From Deltaproteobacteria bacterium (GTDB lineage: Bacteria > Desulfobacterota > GWC2-55-46): a stretch of DNA of 64,000 nucleotides. The position numbers and the translations under genes were made by a program. The notes beneath the pieces are model-generated. The model saw only the letters and a program-made list of their open reading frames with translations. It did not search any database and was not told the DNA's origin. Positions 1 through 10,927 of this stretch are shown one piece after another (position 1 is the first letter of the stretch; each line of letters opens with the position of its first letter). The stretch covers positions 62,001 to 126,000 of the forward strand of contig JACPGB010000012.1 in the NCBI GenBank assembly GCA_016182655.1. Direction: 5' to 3'.

Positions 1-156
1 AGGGGCCTCCGGGCCATACTCGAGAACGTCATGCTGGACACCATGTACGAGCTCCCGTCGCAGTCCAATATAAAAGAGTGCATAGTAAACGAGGACGTAA
101 TACTCGATAAGGCGAAGCCGATCATCGTATACGGAAACAGGGCCGAGACGGCCTGA
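1..156 (+). CDS. clpX: ATP-dependent Clp protease ATP-binding subunit ClpX, C-terminal fragment (truncated by window edge)
   Basis: Frame 1 reads [51 protein letters not shown], typical of the ClpX C-terminus, and lies just before lon. Confidence 0.9.
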   Translation, partial: RGLRAILENVMLDTMYELPSQSNIKECIVNEDVILDKAKPIIVYGNRAETA

Positions 157-253
157 TTGCTTAAGGCCCTTGCCTGATAAAAGCCATGACGGACGCTCTC
201 TATCATGCCGTCGGCCGGATGAGTTGATGATCTTTCTGAAGGGAGGAATTAAT

Positions 254-2665
<2,412 letters not shown>

Positions 2666-2673
2666 GCGTAAAT

Positions 2674-2715
2674 GGAAATGAAGAAGGGCGCGTTCACGCG
2701 CCCTTCTTCATTTCC
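2674..2715 (+). terminator. Perfect 19-bp stem hairpin downstream of lon
   Basis: GGAAATGAAGAAGGGCGCG-TTCA-CGCGCCCTTCTTCATTTCC; no strong T-tract. Confidence 0.6.
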
Positions 2716-2718
2716 GGC

Positions 2719-2747
2719 TTGACATTCGACCTTAAAGTTGTTAAATA
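2719..2747 (+). promoter_or_regulatory. sigma70-type promoter for tRNA-Val
   Basis: TTGACA - 17 nt - TAAATA, about 50 bp upstream of the tRNA. Confidence 0.55.
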
Positions 2748-2799
2748 TCTATATTCCCCGTCGGCTGACGGGGAATTCTTTTCAGAGAATAGGGACAAC

Positions 2800-2875
2800 G
2801 GGCGGATAGCTCAGTTGGTAGAGCACAGCCCTTACAAGGCTGGGGTCACAGGTTCGATCCCTGTTCCGCCTACCA
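2800..2875 (+). tRNA. tRNA-Val(TAC)
   Basis: Acceptor GGGCGGA/TCCGCCT, anticodon stem-loop CAGCC-CTTACAA-GGCTG, T-loop GGTTCGATCC, encoded CCA. Confidence 0.95.
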
Positions 2876-2886
2876 AGATTGAATTC

Positions 2887-3116
2887 AGTCTGCCTCTAAA
2901 AATTAGGAATTTTTTCTGAGGTCAAGGAAGGGCGGAAATAAAAAGCGGAGCATATATGTGTTATATGTGAGCATTTTATTTCCGACCTGACGCAGTCCTG
3001 GCCGGACTGGCAAATTCGTATCGAACGGCTGGGAATTGATGAATCCCAAAGACTCCGTAGAGACTTTGGCCCTGCGCCGAGCAGTCAGGAAAAATAACAA
3101 TTTTTAGCGGTAGACT
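2887..3116 (+). repeat. MITE-like inverted-terminal-repeat element, copy 1 (with inner ~88 bp unit at 2996-3084)
   Basis: Ends AGTCTGCCTCTAAAAATT ... AATTTTTAGCGGTAGACT are inverted. Body closely matches copies at 8953, 42764 and 60161 (inverted). Confidence 0.85.
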
Positions 3117-3122
3117 AAAACT

Positions 3123-3199
3123 GGGGCCGTAGTTAAGTCGGTTATAACGCTGGCCTGTCAAGCCAGAGGGCGCGGGTTCGAGTCCCGTCGGCCCCGCCA
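3123..3199 (+). tRNA. tRNA-Asp(GTC)
   Basis: Acceptor GGGGCCG/CGGCCCC, anticodon loop CTGTCAA, T-loop GGTTCGAGTCC, encoded CCA. Confidence 0.95.
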
Positions 3200-3207
3200 G
3201 ACACGAG

Positions 3208-3245
3208 AAGCGGCTGATCCCGGAAGGGATCAGCCGCTTTTTTTT
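3208..3245 (+). terminator. Rho-independent terminator after tRNA-Asp
   Basis: AAGCGGCTGATCCC-GGAA-GGGATCAGCCGCTT followed by a T-run. Confidence 0.9.
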
Positions 3246-3278
3246 GCACAGGCCGTAAGCAATGATTTCTTTTTTTTG

Positions 3279-3331
3279 AAATCAATCGTCGATTGATTTA
3301 GCCCGATTGCAATGCGGCGTACTGCCGCATT
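3279..3331. promoter_or_regulatory. Two consecutive inverted repeats upstream of the HDOD gene
   Basis: AAATCAATCG-T-CGATTGATTT (3279-3299) and AATGCGGC-GTACT-GCCGCATT (3311-3331). Confidence 0.4.
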
Positions 3332-3438
3332 ATTATTCACAAAACCCCCATTTTAGCCTCAAGCTCGCCATCTATCCGCCGATATGCAACTATATTCATA
3401 AAACCGAACCTAAAAACTCAAATCGTGCGGGTGACCCT

Positions 3439-4296
3439 ATGAACACTGCTACAGCTGAAGACCTCGGTAAAGGACCCTTGTCCAGGAAGGACGCATTTAG
3501 GGAGACCGTGAACGGGATGATGAACGTCTCGACCGTCCCTACAGTCCTTAAGAAGATAATGGACCTGACCGGCAACCCGAACACCGTCATACACGACCTC
3601 GTAAAGGTGATAGAGCGCGACCAGGCCATAGCCATGAGGGTGGTGGCCGCATCCAACGCCGCCTATTACGGGTTCTCGAGAAAGATAAGGACCATCTCCC
3701 AGGCCATCCTCATCCTCGGCTACGACATGGTCAAGGGCCTTGCCATAACCACGACGGTCTTCAACTCCATGCCGTCGAAGGACAGGGAGCGCCTGATGGA
3801 ATTATGGGCCCATTCGTTCGAGACCGCCCAGGCCGCGGCGCTCATTGCCCAGAAGACCGGCGCGATAGAGAAGGAGTCGGCGTTCCTCGCCGGGCTCTTC
3901 CACGACATCGGGAGACCCATCCTCTGCCAGGCGTGCGGGGACGACGCAGGCTTAAGCCCGTTTGACCGGAGCTCGATCGAGAAAGAAGAGGAGGCCTTCG
4001 GGGCCGGCCACGCCGAGGCGGGCTCATGGTTCGCCGCGCGGTTCAACATCCCCGAGGACTCGACACTCGCCATCCGCTACCACCATAACCCGGAGGCCTG
4101 CGCAAAAGCGCCGAAGCTCCCGCCCATGGTCGCGGTAATATACCTCGCCAATTTTATCGTCTCGGGAAAGGACGCCATCGCATCCTCTGATCACGACGCC
4201 ATACTCGCCTCCCTAAAGCTCGCAAAGGAAGACCTCGCGTCCGTTGGGGACGAGGTGGAGGCCTTCAAGGAGACGGTCAGGTCGTTCTATATTTAG
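3439..4296 (+). CDS. HDOD-domain protein
   Basis: VPTVLKKIMDLTGNPNTVIHDLVKVIERDQAIAMRVVAASNAAYYGF... is HDOD-like. Likely ATG start at 3439; the ORF opens at 3307. Confidence 0.85.
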   Translation: MNTATAEDLGKGPLSRKDAFRETVNGMMNVSTVPTVLKKIMDLTGNPNTVIHDLVKVIERDQAIAMRVVAASNAAYYGFSRKIRTISQAILILGYDMVKGLAITTTVFNSMPSKDRERLMELWAHSFETAQAAALIAQKTGAIEKESAFLAGLFHDIGRPILCQACGDDAGLSPFDRSSIEKEEEAFGAGHAEAGSWFAARFNIPEDSTLAIRYHHNPEACAKAPKLPPMVAVIYLANFIVSGKDAIASSDHDAILASLKLAKEDLASVGDEVEAFKETVRSFYI

Positions 4297-4431
4297 GCTT
4301 TGCTTTGGACTGAGCCTGCGGTGACCCAGACCCTTATCGTTTGGGGTCGCGTCAGTTTTGTCAGGAGCAGGGGCTCCGTCCATTTTTCTTTTATCTTGCA
4401 ATCAAGGGCCCCTTCTTTATAAACTCATGCG

Positions 4432-6039
4432 ATGGGGAGTAGTTGGAAAAAAGGGGGGGTAGTCATCGCCGGGTTTCTGCCCGTAGCCGCTTTTTTCGCG
4501 GTTTTTTTCCTCTACTCCGTCGATGTGCCTTTTAACGACGACTTTGACGCGGTCCTCGCCTTTCTTCTCAAGTACCTCTCTTGCGACAACCTCTCCGACA
4601 AGCTCTCGCTTATTTTAAGCCAGCACAACGAGCACAGGATAGCCTTTGTGAGGCTCTCTGCCCTCGCGCTATACAAGGCAACGGGCGCGGTGGACTTCCG
4701 CGTCCTCATGCTCGCGGGGACCCTCGCCATACCGGCTACGGCGGTCTTCCTTTACAGTGCCTCTAAGCGTGAATTCAAAGGCGCGGTCTTCCTCCCCGCC
4801 ATATTCATCATCTTCCAGCCGCAGTATTACGAATCGATCTTCTGCGCAATGGCGGCGCTCTCGAACTTCCATGTCATCCTCTTCGCCCTCGCGTCTTTTT
4901 ATTTCCTTTCCAGGGAAGGCGCTCTGTCTTTCGCGCTCGCCGTCGCGTGCGCGGCCGTCGCCTCGTACACGCAAGGGAACGGCATATTCCTTTTCCCGGT
5001 AGGGGCGGCAATGCTCTTGCTATCCAGGCGTTACAGGCCGTCCCTTATCTGGGCGGCCATCGGCGCGGCTGTGATCGCATTGTACTTCCACGGATACTCG
5101 AAGCCCGTTGGGCACCCAGAGGTCGCCTCGACCCTTTTGCACGACCCGCGTGCCGTAATTAAATATTTTCTCGCCTTTCTCGGCGCGCCCGTCTACTTCT
5201 ATTACGCGGCAGGCGGAGCGTCGTTGCTCGTCTTTATCTTGCTCGTCATCAAGGGTTATTATCGCAAGAACCCGGTAGTCTTCTTCTTTCTCGTTTTTCT
5301 TTTTTTGACGGCCCTTGCGGCGTCTGTCGCGCGCGCCGGGTTCGGCGTCGAGCAGTCCTTTGCGCTCCGTTACAGGATAGTGTCGGTCCTTATATTCGCG
5401 TCGCTCTACATAGGGGGCATGGAAATGCTCGGCCGGGAGAGGGCGCGGAAACTCCTTCCGGCTTTTCTCGTCCTGACCGCGGCCTTTAATGTCTTTTCAT
5501 ATCTCGACATGATGAACGGCATAAGGATGGAGGCGCGGGAGCTGTCTTTGAGCGTCGTTAAATGGAAGGCCTCGGGCGCGGGGCTCTTCTACAGGGACGG
5601 GGAGGCGGCAGGCGCGATGGTGGACGAAATGATGAAAAAAGGCATCTATTCGCCTGACCTCCTGCCGAGGCACATCGTCTCTTCGCCAGTTGAGGCAGGA
5701 CTTCCGAAAGAGTCCGGCGAGATAAAGGGCTCTATCGACCTCGCCGAAAATAGCCTCCCCGGCTATCTCTTCACCGGATGGGCAACGACAGGCAGTGCCG
5801 GGAAAGGAGCTCAGACGGTCTATCTCGTTTTGAAATCGGACAGCAAGACCCTCGCCTTCGACTCCATCCGGAGGAAGGGGCCGGAAAAGGAAGGGCCGCT
5901 TGCCGACACAGGCTTCCTCTCGTATATACCGAAACACGAAGTCCCCGAAGGCGAGTACCCGGTCTGGTTATACGTGAAGGGCGGCGGCGAGAGCGCGTTT
6001 AAACCGACGGGACTTAAGCTCGTAGCCCGGAGAGAGTGA
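4432..6039 (+). CDS. Multi-pass membrane protein, possible GT-C-like glycosyltransferase
   Basis: Many hydrophobic helices. PFNDDFD motif after the first TM segment and QHNEHR; soluble C-terminal domain. Confidence 0.5.
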   Translation: MGSSWKKGGVVIAGFLPVAAFFAVFFLYSVDVPFNDDFDAVLAFLLKYLSCDNLSDKLSLILSQHNEHRIAFVRLSALALYKATGAVDFRVLMLAGTLAIPATAVFLYSASKREFKGAVFLPAIFIIFQPQYYESIFCAMAALSNFHVILFALASFYFLSREGALSFALAVACAAVASYTQGNGIFLFPVGAAMLLLSRRYRPSLIWAAIGAAVIALYFHGYSKPVGHPEVASTLLHDPRAVIKYFLAFLGAPVYFYYAAGGASLLVFILLVIKGYYRKNPVVFFFLVFLFLTALAASVARAGFGVEQSFALRYRIVSVLIFASLYIGGMEMLGRERARKLLPAFLVLTAAFNVFSYLDMMNGIRMEARELSLSVVKWKASGAGLFYRDGEAAGAMVDEMMKKGIYSPDLLPRHIVSSPVEAGLPKESGEIKGSIDLAENSLPGYLFTGWATTGSAGKGAQTVYLVLKSDSKTLAFDSIRRKGPEKEGPLADTGFLSYIPKHEVPEGEYPVWLYVKGGGESAFKPTGLKLVARRE

Positions 6040-6060
6040 TATTTGCCGCCTTCTTGCCCC

Positions 6061-6089
6061 TTGACAGAATGGGCCCCAACTGGGATAAT
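6061..6089 (+). promoter_or_regulatory. sigma70-type promoter for ftsE-ftsX
   Basis: TTGACA - 17 nt - GATAAT, about 85 bp upstream of ftsE. Confidence 0.65.
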
Positions 6090-6173
6090 GTCCGCGCGTC
6101 GTTTTTTTTGTAACTTTGCTAAAAATAAGGTAATTTTAACCTTTTTTCGGGCCTTAGGCTCAGTGCCCAACCC

Positions 6174-6833
6174 ATGATACAGCTTTTCCACATCACAAAG
6201 AGCTTCGAGGGCGCCTCAGCCCTCTCGGACATCTCCCTGAAGATAGACAAGGGGGAGTTCATCTTCATTACAGGGCCAAGCGGCGCGGGCAAATCGACCC
6301 TCTTAAACATCATCTTCGGCTCCGAGCCGCCGACAGACGGGCAGATAATCCTCGACGGCCGGAACTACTTCAAGATCCCGAGGAGCGAGGTCGCAACCCT
6401 GCGCAGACGCATCGGGTTCGTCTTCCAGGACTTCAAGCTCCTGCAAACGAGGACCGTATTCGACAACGTCGCCTTGTCGCTGAAAGTCATGGGTGTCGGC
6501 CCGCGCGAGGTGCGGAACAAGGTCTTGCGGATGCTTTCGTTCGTGAAGCTCCAGCACAGGGCTAACTTCAAGGCTATGAGCCTCTCGGGCGGAGAACAGC
6601 AGAGGGTCGCCATAGCCCGCGCGCTCGTGAAAGACCCGGCGATAATACTCGCCGATGAGCCGACGGGCAACCTCGACCCGGCTCTGTCGATTGAGACGCT
6701 CGAATTGTTCAAAGAGGTCAACAGCAAGGGCACGACGGTCGTCGTCGCCTCGCATGACAAAAACCTCATCGAGAGGTTCGGGAGACGTGTCATTCGTCTT
6801 GAGAACGGGAGGCTCGTCTCCGATGGCCGGTAG
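6174..6833 (+). CDS. ftsE: Cell division ATP-binding protein FtsE
   Basis: GPSGAGKSTLLN, LSGGEQQRVAIARALVKDPAIILADEPTGNLD; followed by ftsX. Confidence 0.93.
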   Translation: MIQLFHITKSFEGASALSDISLKIDKGEFIFITGPSGAGKSTLLNIIFGSEPPTDGQIILDGRNYFKIPRSEVATLRRRIGFVFQDFKLLQTRTVFDNVALSLKVMGVGPREVRNKVLRMLSFVKLQHRANFKAMSLSGGEQQRVAIARALVKDPAIILADEPTGNLDPALSIETLELFKEVNSKGTTVVVASHDKNLIERFGRRVIRLENGRLVSDGR

Positions 6834-7716
6834 CTTGAAAGGCGCGAACCTTTTCTATATCTTCTCCGACGCCGTCCGTTCCATCAGGGAGAACCTCGCG
6901 ACGACCGTCCTTACGGCCTTGACGCTCGGTTTTTCCCTCTCCATCTTCGCGGTCTTCGTATTCGTCTTTTTTAACTTGAGGTCCGTCATAAACAGCTGGG
7001 GCGACAGGACGCAGATCGTGGCGTATGTGAAGGACTCGCCTGACGCCGCTTTGATGCGGGAGGCCGTCATGCGCGTTCCGGGCGTGAGCTCCGCCGAGTT
7101 CGTCTCGAAGGACAAGGCCTTATCAGAGCTTAAGGCCGAGCTTAAAGGCCACGAGGCGATACTCGAAGGCGTCGACGAGAACCCGCTCCCGGCGTCTTTT
7201 GAGATAAGGGTCGGCGGCTCGTACAAGAACCCGGCGGAACTGACGGCCGTCGCCGAAAGGCTTAAAGCGCTACCCTGGGTCGAGGACGTCCAGTACAGCA
7301 GGGAGTGGGTCGAAAAGCTCTCCGCCTTCTTCAGGTTCATCGAGCTCGCGGCGCTGTTCATAGGCGTGTTCCTCGCCGCGGCGACCATATTCATAATCTC
7401 CAACACCATACGTCTCACCGTCTACGCGCGCCGCGAAGAGATAGAGATAATGTCCCTCGTCGGCGCGTCCGACTCCTTCATAAGGGTGCCGTTCTTCATA
7501 GAGGGCGTGTTGCAGGGGCTGATCGGCGGCCTCCTCGCCCTCGCGATGCTCGCGGGAGGCAGGCTCATCCTCTTATCCAAGATCCCCCCTTACTTCAGCT
7601 TCGTGGTCTCTTCACCGATCTCAACCCCGCTCCTCGCCTTGATACTCATAGCTACGGGCATCTTTATGGGGGTAGCCGGGTGCCTCATATCAACGGGGAG
7701 GTTCCTCAAGGCATGA
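6823..7716 (+). CDS. ftsX: Cell division protein FtsX (permease-like)
   Basis: Overlaps the ftsE end. SIRENLATTVLTALTLGFSLSIFAVFVFVFFNL and FtsX-type ectodomain. Start reassigned to ATG at 6823. Confidence 0.92.
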   Translation: MAGSLKGANLFYIFSDAVRSIRENLATTVLTALTLGFSLSIFAVFVFVFFNLRSVINSWGDRTQIVAYVKDSPDAALMREAVMRVPGVSSAEFVSKDKALSELKAELKGHEAILEGVDENPLPASFEIRVGGSYKNPAELTAVAERLKALPWVEDVQYSREWVEKLSAFFRFIELAALFIGVFLAAATIFIISNTIRLTVYARREEIEIMSLVGASDSFIRVPFFIEGVLQGLIGGLLALAMLAGGRLILLSKIPPYFSFVVSSPISTPLLALILIATGIFMGVAGCLISTGRFLKA

Positions 7717-8876
7717 GGGCCCTTGTCCTGGCCTTGCTCCTGGCCTCCATTGCCGCTCCGGCGTACGCCGCATCGAAGCAGGAGTTGATAAAAAAAGAAA
7801 AGCGGCTCGAGGACGTCAGAAAGCAGATACGCGAGGAGAGAAAAGAGGTAAGGGCGATCTCCGAAAAGGAGACGAACGTCCTCGGCGAGCTCGAGACCAT
7901 AAACAAGAGCCTGAACGAAAAACGCGGGGAGCTCAACAAGATAGAGGGGGCAATGGCCTCGATACAGGCCCGTATCGGTTCCGCGAACAGGAACATCTCA
8001 AGGCTCGAAGGGGAGCTTAAGTCGTTATCAGGCAGATTGAAGGCGCGCCTGAAGGCCATGTACAAGATGAAGAGGGGGGAATCCATGCAGGTCCTCTTCT
8101 CGTCGGAATCCTCAAGAGACCTCGGCAGGCGGCATAAGTATTTGACGCTCATCATGGACAACGACACGAACCTTATCATCGGTTATGAAAAAAAGCTCTC
8201 GGAGCTCTCGGCCCAGAGGGCCTCTCTCGCCTCGCTCCAGACAGAGCTCTATGCCTCTAAAAAAGAGGTAGAGGTGAAAAGCACCGAGGCAGAGGGGCTC
8301 AAAAAGAACAGGCTCACTCTTTTGAGGGACATAAAGGGCGAGAAGGAAAAAAAGGAAAACATGATACGGGAGCTTGAGGATGCGGCAAACGCAATGGCCG
8401 CGCTCATAGAAAAGCTCCGCGCATCCGAGGAGAAGGAAAAAAGGGCCGAGCCCGAAGTCGGTTCAACCGGTTTTGCCGCAATGAAAGGCAGGCTCAGGAT
8501 GCCTGTAGAAGGGACGGTCGTCTCGCTCTACGGCAAGGTCAAGCACCCTAAGTACCAGACCGTGACTTTCAATAACGGCATAATGATAGAGGCCCCGGTC
8601 GGTTCCCCCGTGGAAAGTGTGGGCTCAGGCAAGGTCATATACGAGGGGTGGCTCAAGGGCTACGGAGAGGTGTTGATATTGGACCACGGCGGCGGGTTCT
8701 ATACGCTTTACGCGCACTTGTCCAAAGTCCTTAAGGGCAGGGGCGCATCTGTCAGCACAGGCGACGAGATAGCCCTCGTCGGAGACACCGGCCCCACGGC
8801 CTCCGGCGGCCTGTATTTCGAGATAAGGCAGAAAGGGGTCCCCAGGGACCCGATGGCCTGGCTAATTGACAGGTAA
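7713..8876 (+). CDS. EnvC-like murein hydrolase activator, coiled coil plus M23/LytM domain
   Basis: Signal peptide, long coiled coil, C-terminal VSLYGKVKHPKYQTVTFNNGIMIEAPVGSPV...HGGGFYTLYAHL. ATGA overlap with ftsX. Confidence 0.88.
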   Translation: MRALVLALLLASIAAPAYAASKQELIKKEKRLEDVRKQIREERKEVRAISEKETNVLGELETINKSLNEKRGELNKIEGAMASIQARIGSANRNISRLEGELKSLSGRLKARLKAMYKMKRGESMQVLFSSESSRDLGRRHKYLTLIMDNDTNLIIGYEKKLSELSAQRASLASLQTELYASKKEVEVKSTEAEGLKKNRLTLLRDIKGEKEKKENMIRELEDAANAMAALIEKLRASEEKEKRAEPEVGSTGFAAMKGRLRMPVEGTVVSLYGKVKHPKYQTVTFNNGIMIEAPVGSPVESVGSGKVIYEGWLKGYGEVLILDHGGGFYTLYAHLSKVLKGRGASVSTGDEIALVGDTGPTASGGLYFEIRQKGVPRDPMAWLIDR

Positions 8877-8952
8877 CCAAAAGTCTCAAGGTGCCGCATT
8901 TTTTGGTTTTTTTTAAGTCCCGCATGTGGTTTAATATATAAAGTTTTCTTAA

Positions 8953-9092
8953 GGTTGCCTCAAAATTAGGAATTTTTTCTGAGGTCAAGGAAGGACGGAA
9001 ATAAAAAGCGCAGCATATATGTTTTATATGTGAGCATTTTTATTTCCGGCCTGACGCAGAGATCAGGAAAAATAACAATTTTAAAGGTAGCG
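8953..9092 (+). repeat. MITE-like element, copy 2 (short form lacking the inner unit)
   Basis: Same ends and left body as copies at 2887 and 42764, but GACGCAG runs directly into AGATCAGG with no ~88 bp unit. Confidence 0.8.
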
Positions 9093-9127
9093 GCAAGGAT
9101 TTTTTCACCCGTAAGGAGGAGTTTTAG

Positions 9128-10453
9128 ATGATCAAAATCACGAGGCCGAAGCTCATGACCGCCGTATTGGCGGTAGTCGTCTTCTTCTCGTTCGCGTCAT
9201 GGGGCATGAGCCAGAAGGTGGTCGCGGTCCCGACCAACACATACGAAGGGCTCCGGATATTTACCGACGTCCTCGGCATAGTCCAGGAGAACTACGCCGA
9301 GAGCGTGGATTCCAAGGAGATAATCTACAACGCCGTAAAGGGCATGGTCAAGGGGCTCGACCCGCACTCGAGCTTCCTGACGCCTGAAGAGTACACCGAG
9401 ATGCAGATAGACACGAAGGGGAGCTTCGGAGGCATCGGCATCGAGATAGGGATGAAGGACAACGTCCTTACGGTCGTCGCCCCAATCGAGGACACGCCGG
9501 CGTACAAGGCCGGGCTGCTCGCTGGCGACAAAATCGTGAAGATAGGCGAGAAGTCGACGAAGGACCTCTCCCTGAACGAGGCGGTTAACCTCATGAGGGG
9601 GCCGAAGGACACGCCCGTCGTCATCCACATCATGAGGGAGGCCTTCGACGCCCCCAGGCCCTTTACCATAAACAGGGCGATAATAAAGGTCAAGAGCGTA
9701 AAGTACAAGGTCCTCGACGAAGGCTTCGGGTACGTAAGGATAGCCCAGTTCCAGGAATCCACCACAGACGACCTCGAAAAGGCGCTCAAGGAGTTGAACA
9801 CAAAGTCCTCCGGCAGGATGAAGGGGCTCGTCCTCGACCTACGTAACAACCCCGGAGGGCTCCTCCAGGAGGCTGTCTCGGTATCTAACGAGTTCCTGGA
9901 CGCCGGCCTCATCGTCTACACGAAGGGCAGGGCCGCGGGGCAGGACATGACCTTCAGCGCGGACAATTCCAAGAGCCAGCCTGATTACCCTATAATAATC
10001 CTCGTGAACAACGGGTCCGCCTCGGCCTCCGAGATAGTCGCAGGCGCCCTCCAGGACCATAAGAGGGCGATAGTGCTGGGCACGACTACCTTCGGCAAGG
10101 GCTCGGTACAGACGATAATCCCGCTCGCCGACGGCTCGGCCGTGAGGCTCACCACATCCAAATACTATACACCCTCGGGGAGATCCATACAGGCCAAGGG
10201 CATAGAGCCCGACATCGTCGTCGGAGAGAACCCTAAGGGCCACCTGAAGGAGAAGGACCTCGAGGGGCATCTCGAAGGCGAGGACCAGAACAAGGCCGCA
10301 GAGCCGAAAAAAGAGAACACGCTCATCGAGAAGATAAAGATAAGCGAGCCTGCCGGCAAACCCGAGGAGGGCGAGGACATACAGCTTAAGCGCGCGCTCG
10401 ATTATCTCAAGAGCTGGTACATATTCAAGAGCACGTCGCAGAAGGTAAGTTAG
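9128..10453 (+). CDS. ctpA: Carboxy-terminal processing protease (S41 family)
   Basis: PDZ domain plus NNGSASASEIVAGALQDHKRAIVLGTTTFGKGSVQT; AAGGAGG ribosome-binding site upstream. Confidence 0.93.
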   Translation: MIKITRPKLMTAVLAVVVFFSFASWGMSQKVVAVPTNTYEGLRIFTDVLGIVQENYAESVDSKEIIYNAVKGMVKGLDPHSSFLTPEEYTEMQIDTKGSFGGIGIEIGMKDNVLTVVAPIEDTPAYKAGLLAGDKIVKIGEKSTKDLSLNEAVNLMRGPKDTPVVIHIMREAFDAPRPFTINRAIIKVKSVKYKVLDEGFGYVRIAQFQESTTDDLEKALKELNTKSSGRMKGLVLDLRNNPGGLLQEAVSVSNEFLDAGLIVYTKGRAAGQDMTFSADNSKSQPDYPIIILVNNGSASASEIVAGALQDHKRAIVLGTTTFGKGSVQTIIPLADGSAVRLTTSKYYTPSGRSIQAKGIEPDIVVGENPKGHLKEKDLEGHLEGEDQNKAAEPKKENTLIEKIKISEPAGKPEEGEDIQLKRALDYLKSWYIFKSTSQKVS

Positions 10454-10460
10454 GAGTTCC

Positions 10461-10490
10461 CGGGGGGCCGAAAAAGGCCCCCCGATTATT
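10461..10490 (+). terminator. Rho-independent terminator after ctpA
   Basis: CGGGGGGCC-GAAAAA-GGCCCCCCG followed by ATTATTTT. Confidence 0.75.
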
Positions 10491-10510
10491 TTGCATCAGG
10501 ACCGGACGAG

Positions 10511-10915
10511 ATGGCGCTATTCATCTGGAGTGACGAGTACAGCGTAAAGGTAGCGTCTTTTAACGGCCACCACAGAAAACTCATGGAGCTTATTAACGAG
10601 CTCCACGACGCGATGAAGAGGGGCAAGGGGCCCGACGCCGTCGGAGGGGTGCTCAAATCCCTCCTTGAGTACACGAAGATACACTTCTCGGCCGAGCAGT
10701 ACCTGATGACCGCGCACGGCTACCCCGGCTACGAGGCCCACAAGGCCGAGCACGACTCCCTTGTAGGGAAGGTCGAGGAACTCACCGAGAAGCACCGCAA
10801 CGGGGTCGCCGTGACCGTCGAAGTCTTTCAGTTCCTGAAGGACTGGCTCACGAAACACATAAAGGAGACTGACAGGCAGTACGGCTCCTTTTTCAATTCA
10901 AAAGGCATATCCTGA
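10511..10915 (+). CDS. Bacteriohemerythrin-like protein
   Basis: NGHHRKLMELINELHDAM, HFSAEQYLM, HKAEHD, HIKETDRQYG di-iron motif pattern. Confidence 0.85.
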   Translation: MALFIWSDEYSVKVASFNGHHRKLMELINELHDAMKRGKGPDAVGGVLKSLLEYTKIHFSAEQYLMTAHGYPGYEAHKAEHDSLVGKVEELTEKHRNGVAVTVEVFQFLKDWLTKHIKETDRQYGSFFNSKGIS

Positions 10916-10927
10916 AAAACTTCGTAA

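Noticed and set aside
2719-2919. 66-aa + strand ORF
   Set aside because: Covers tRNA-Val and the start of a repeat; not a plausible gene.
2903-3161. Small - strand ORFs
   Set aside because: Lie within MITE copy 1 and tRNA-Asp; no coding features.
2800-3199. tRNA-associated genomic island
   Set aside because: No integrase and no duplicated tRNA 3' end seen nearby; flanking genes are housekeeping.
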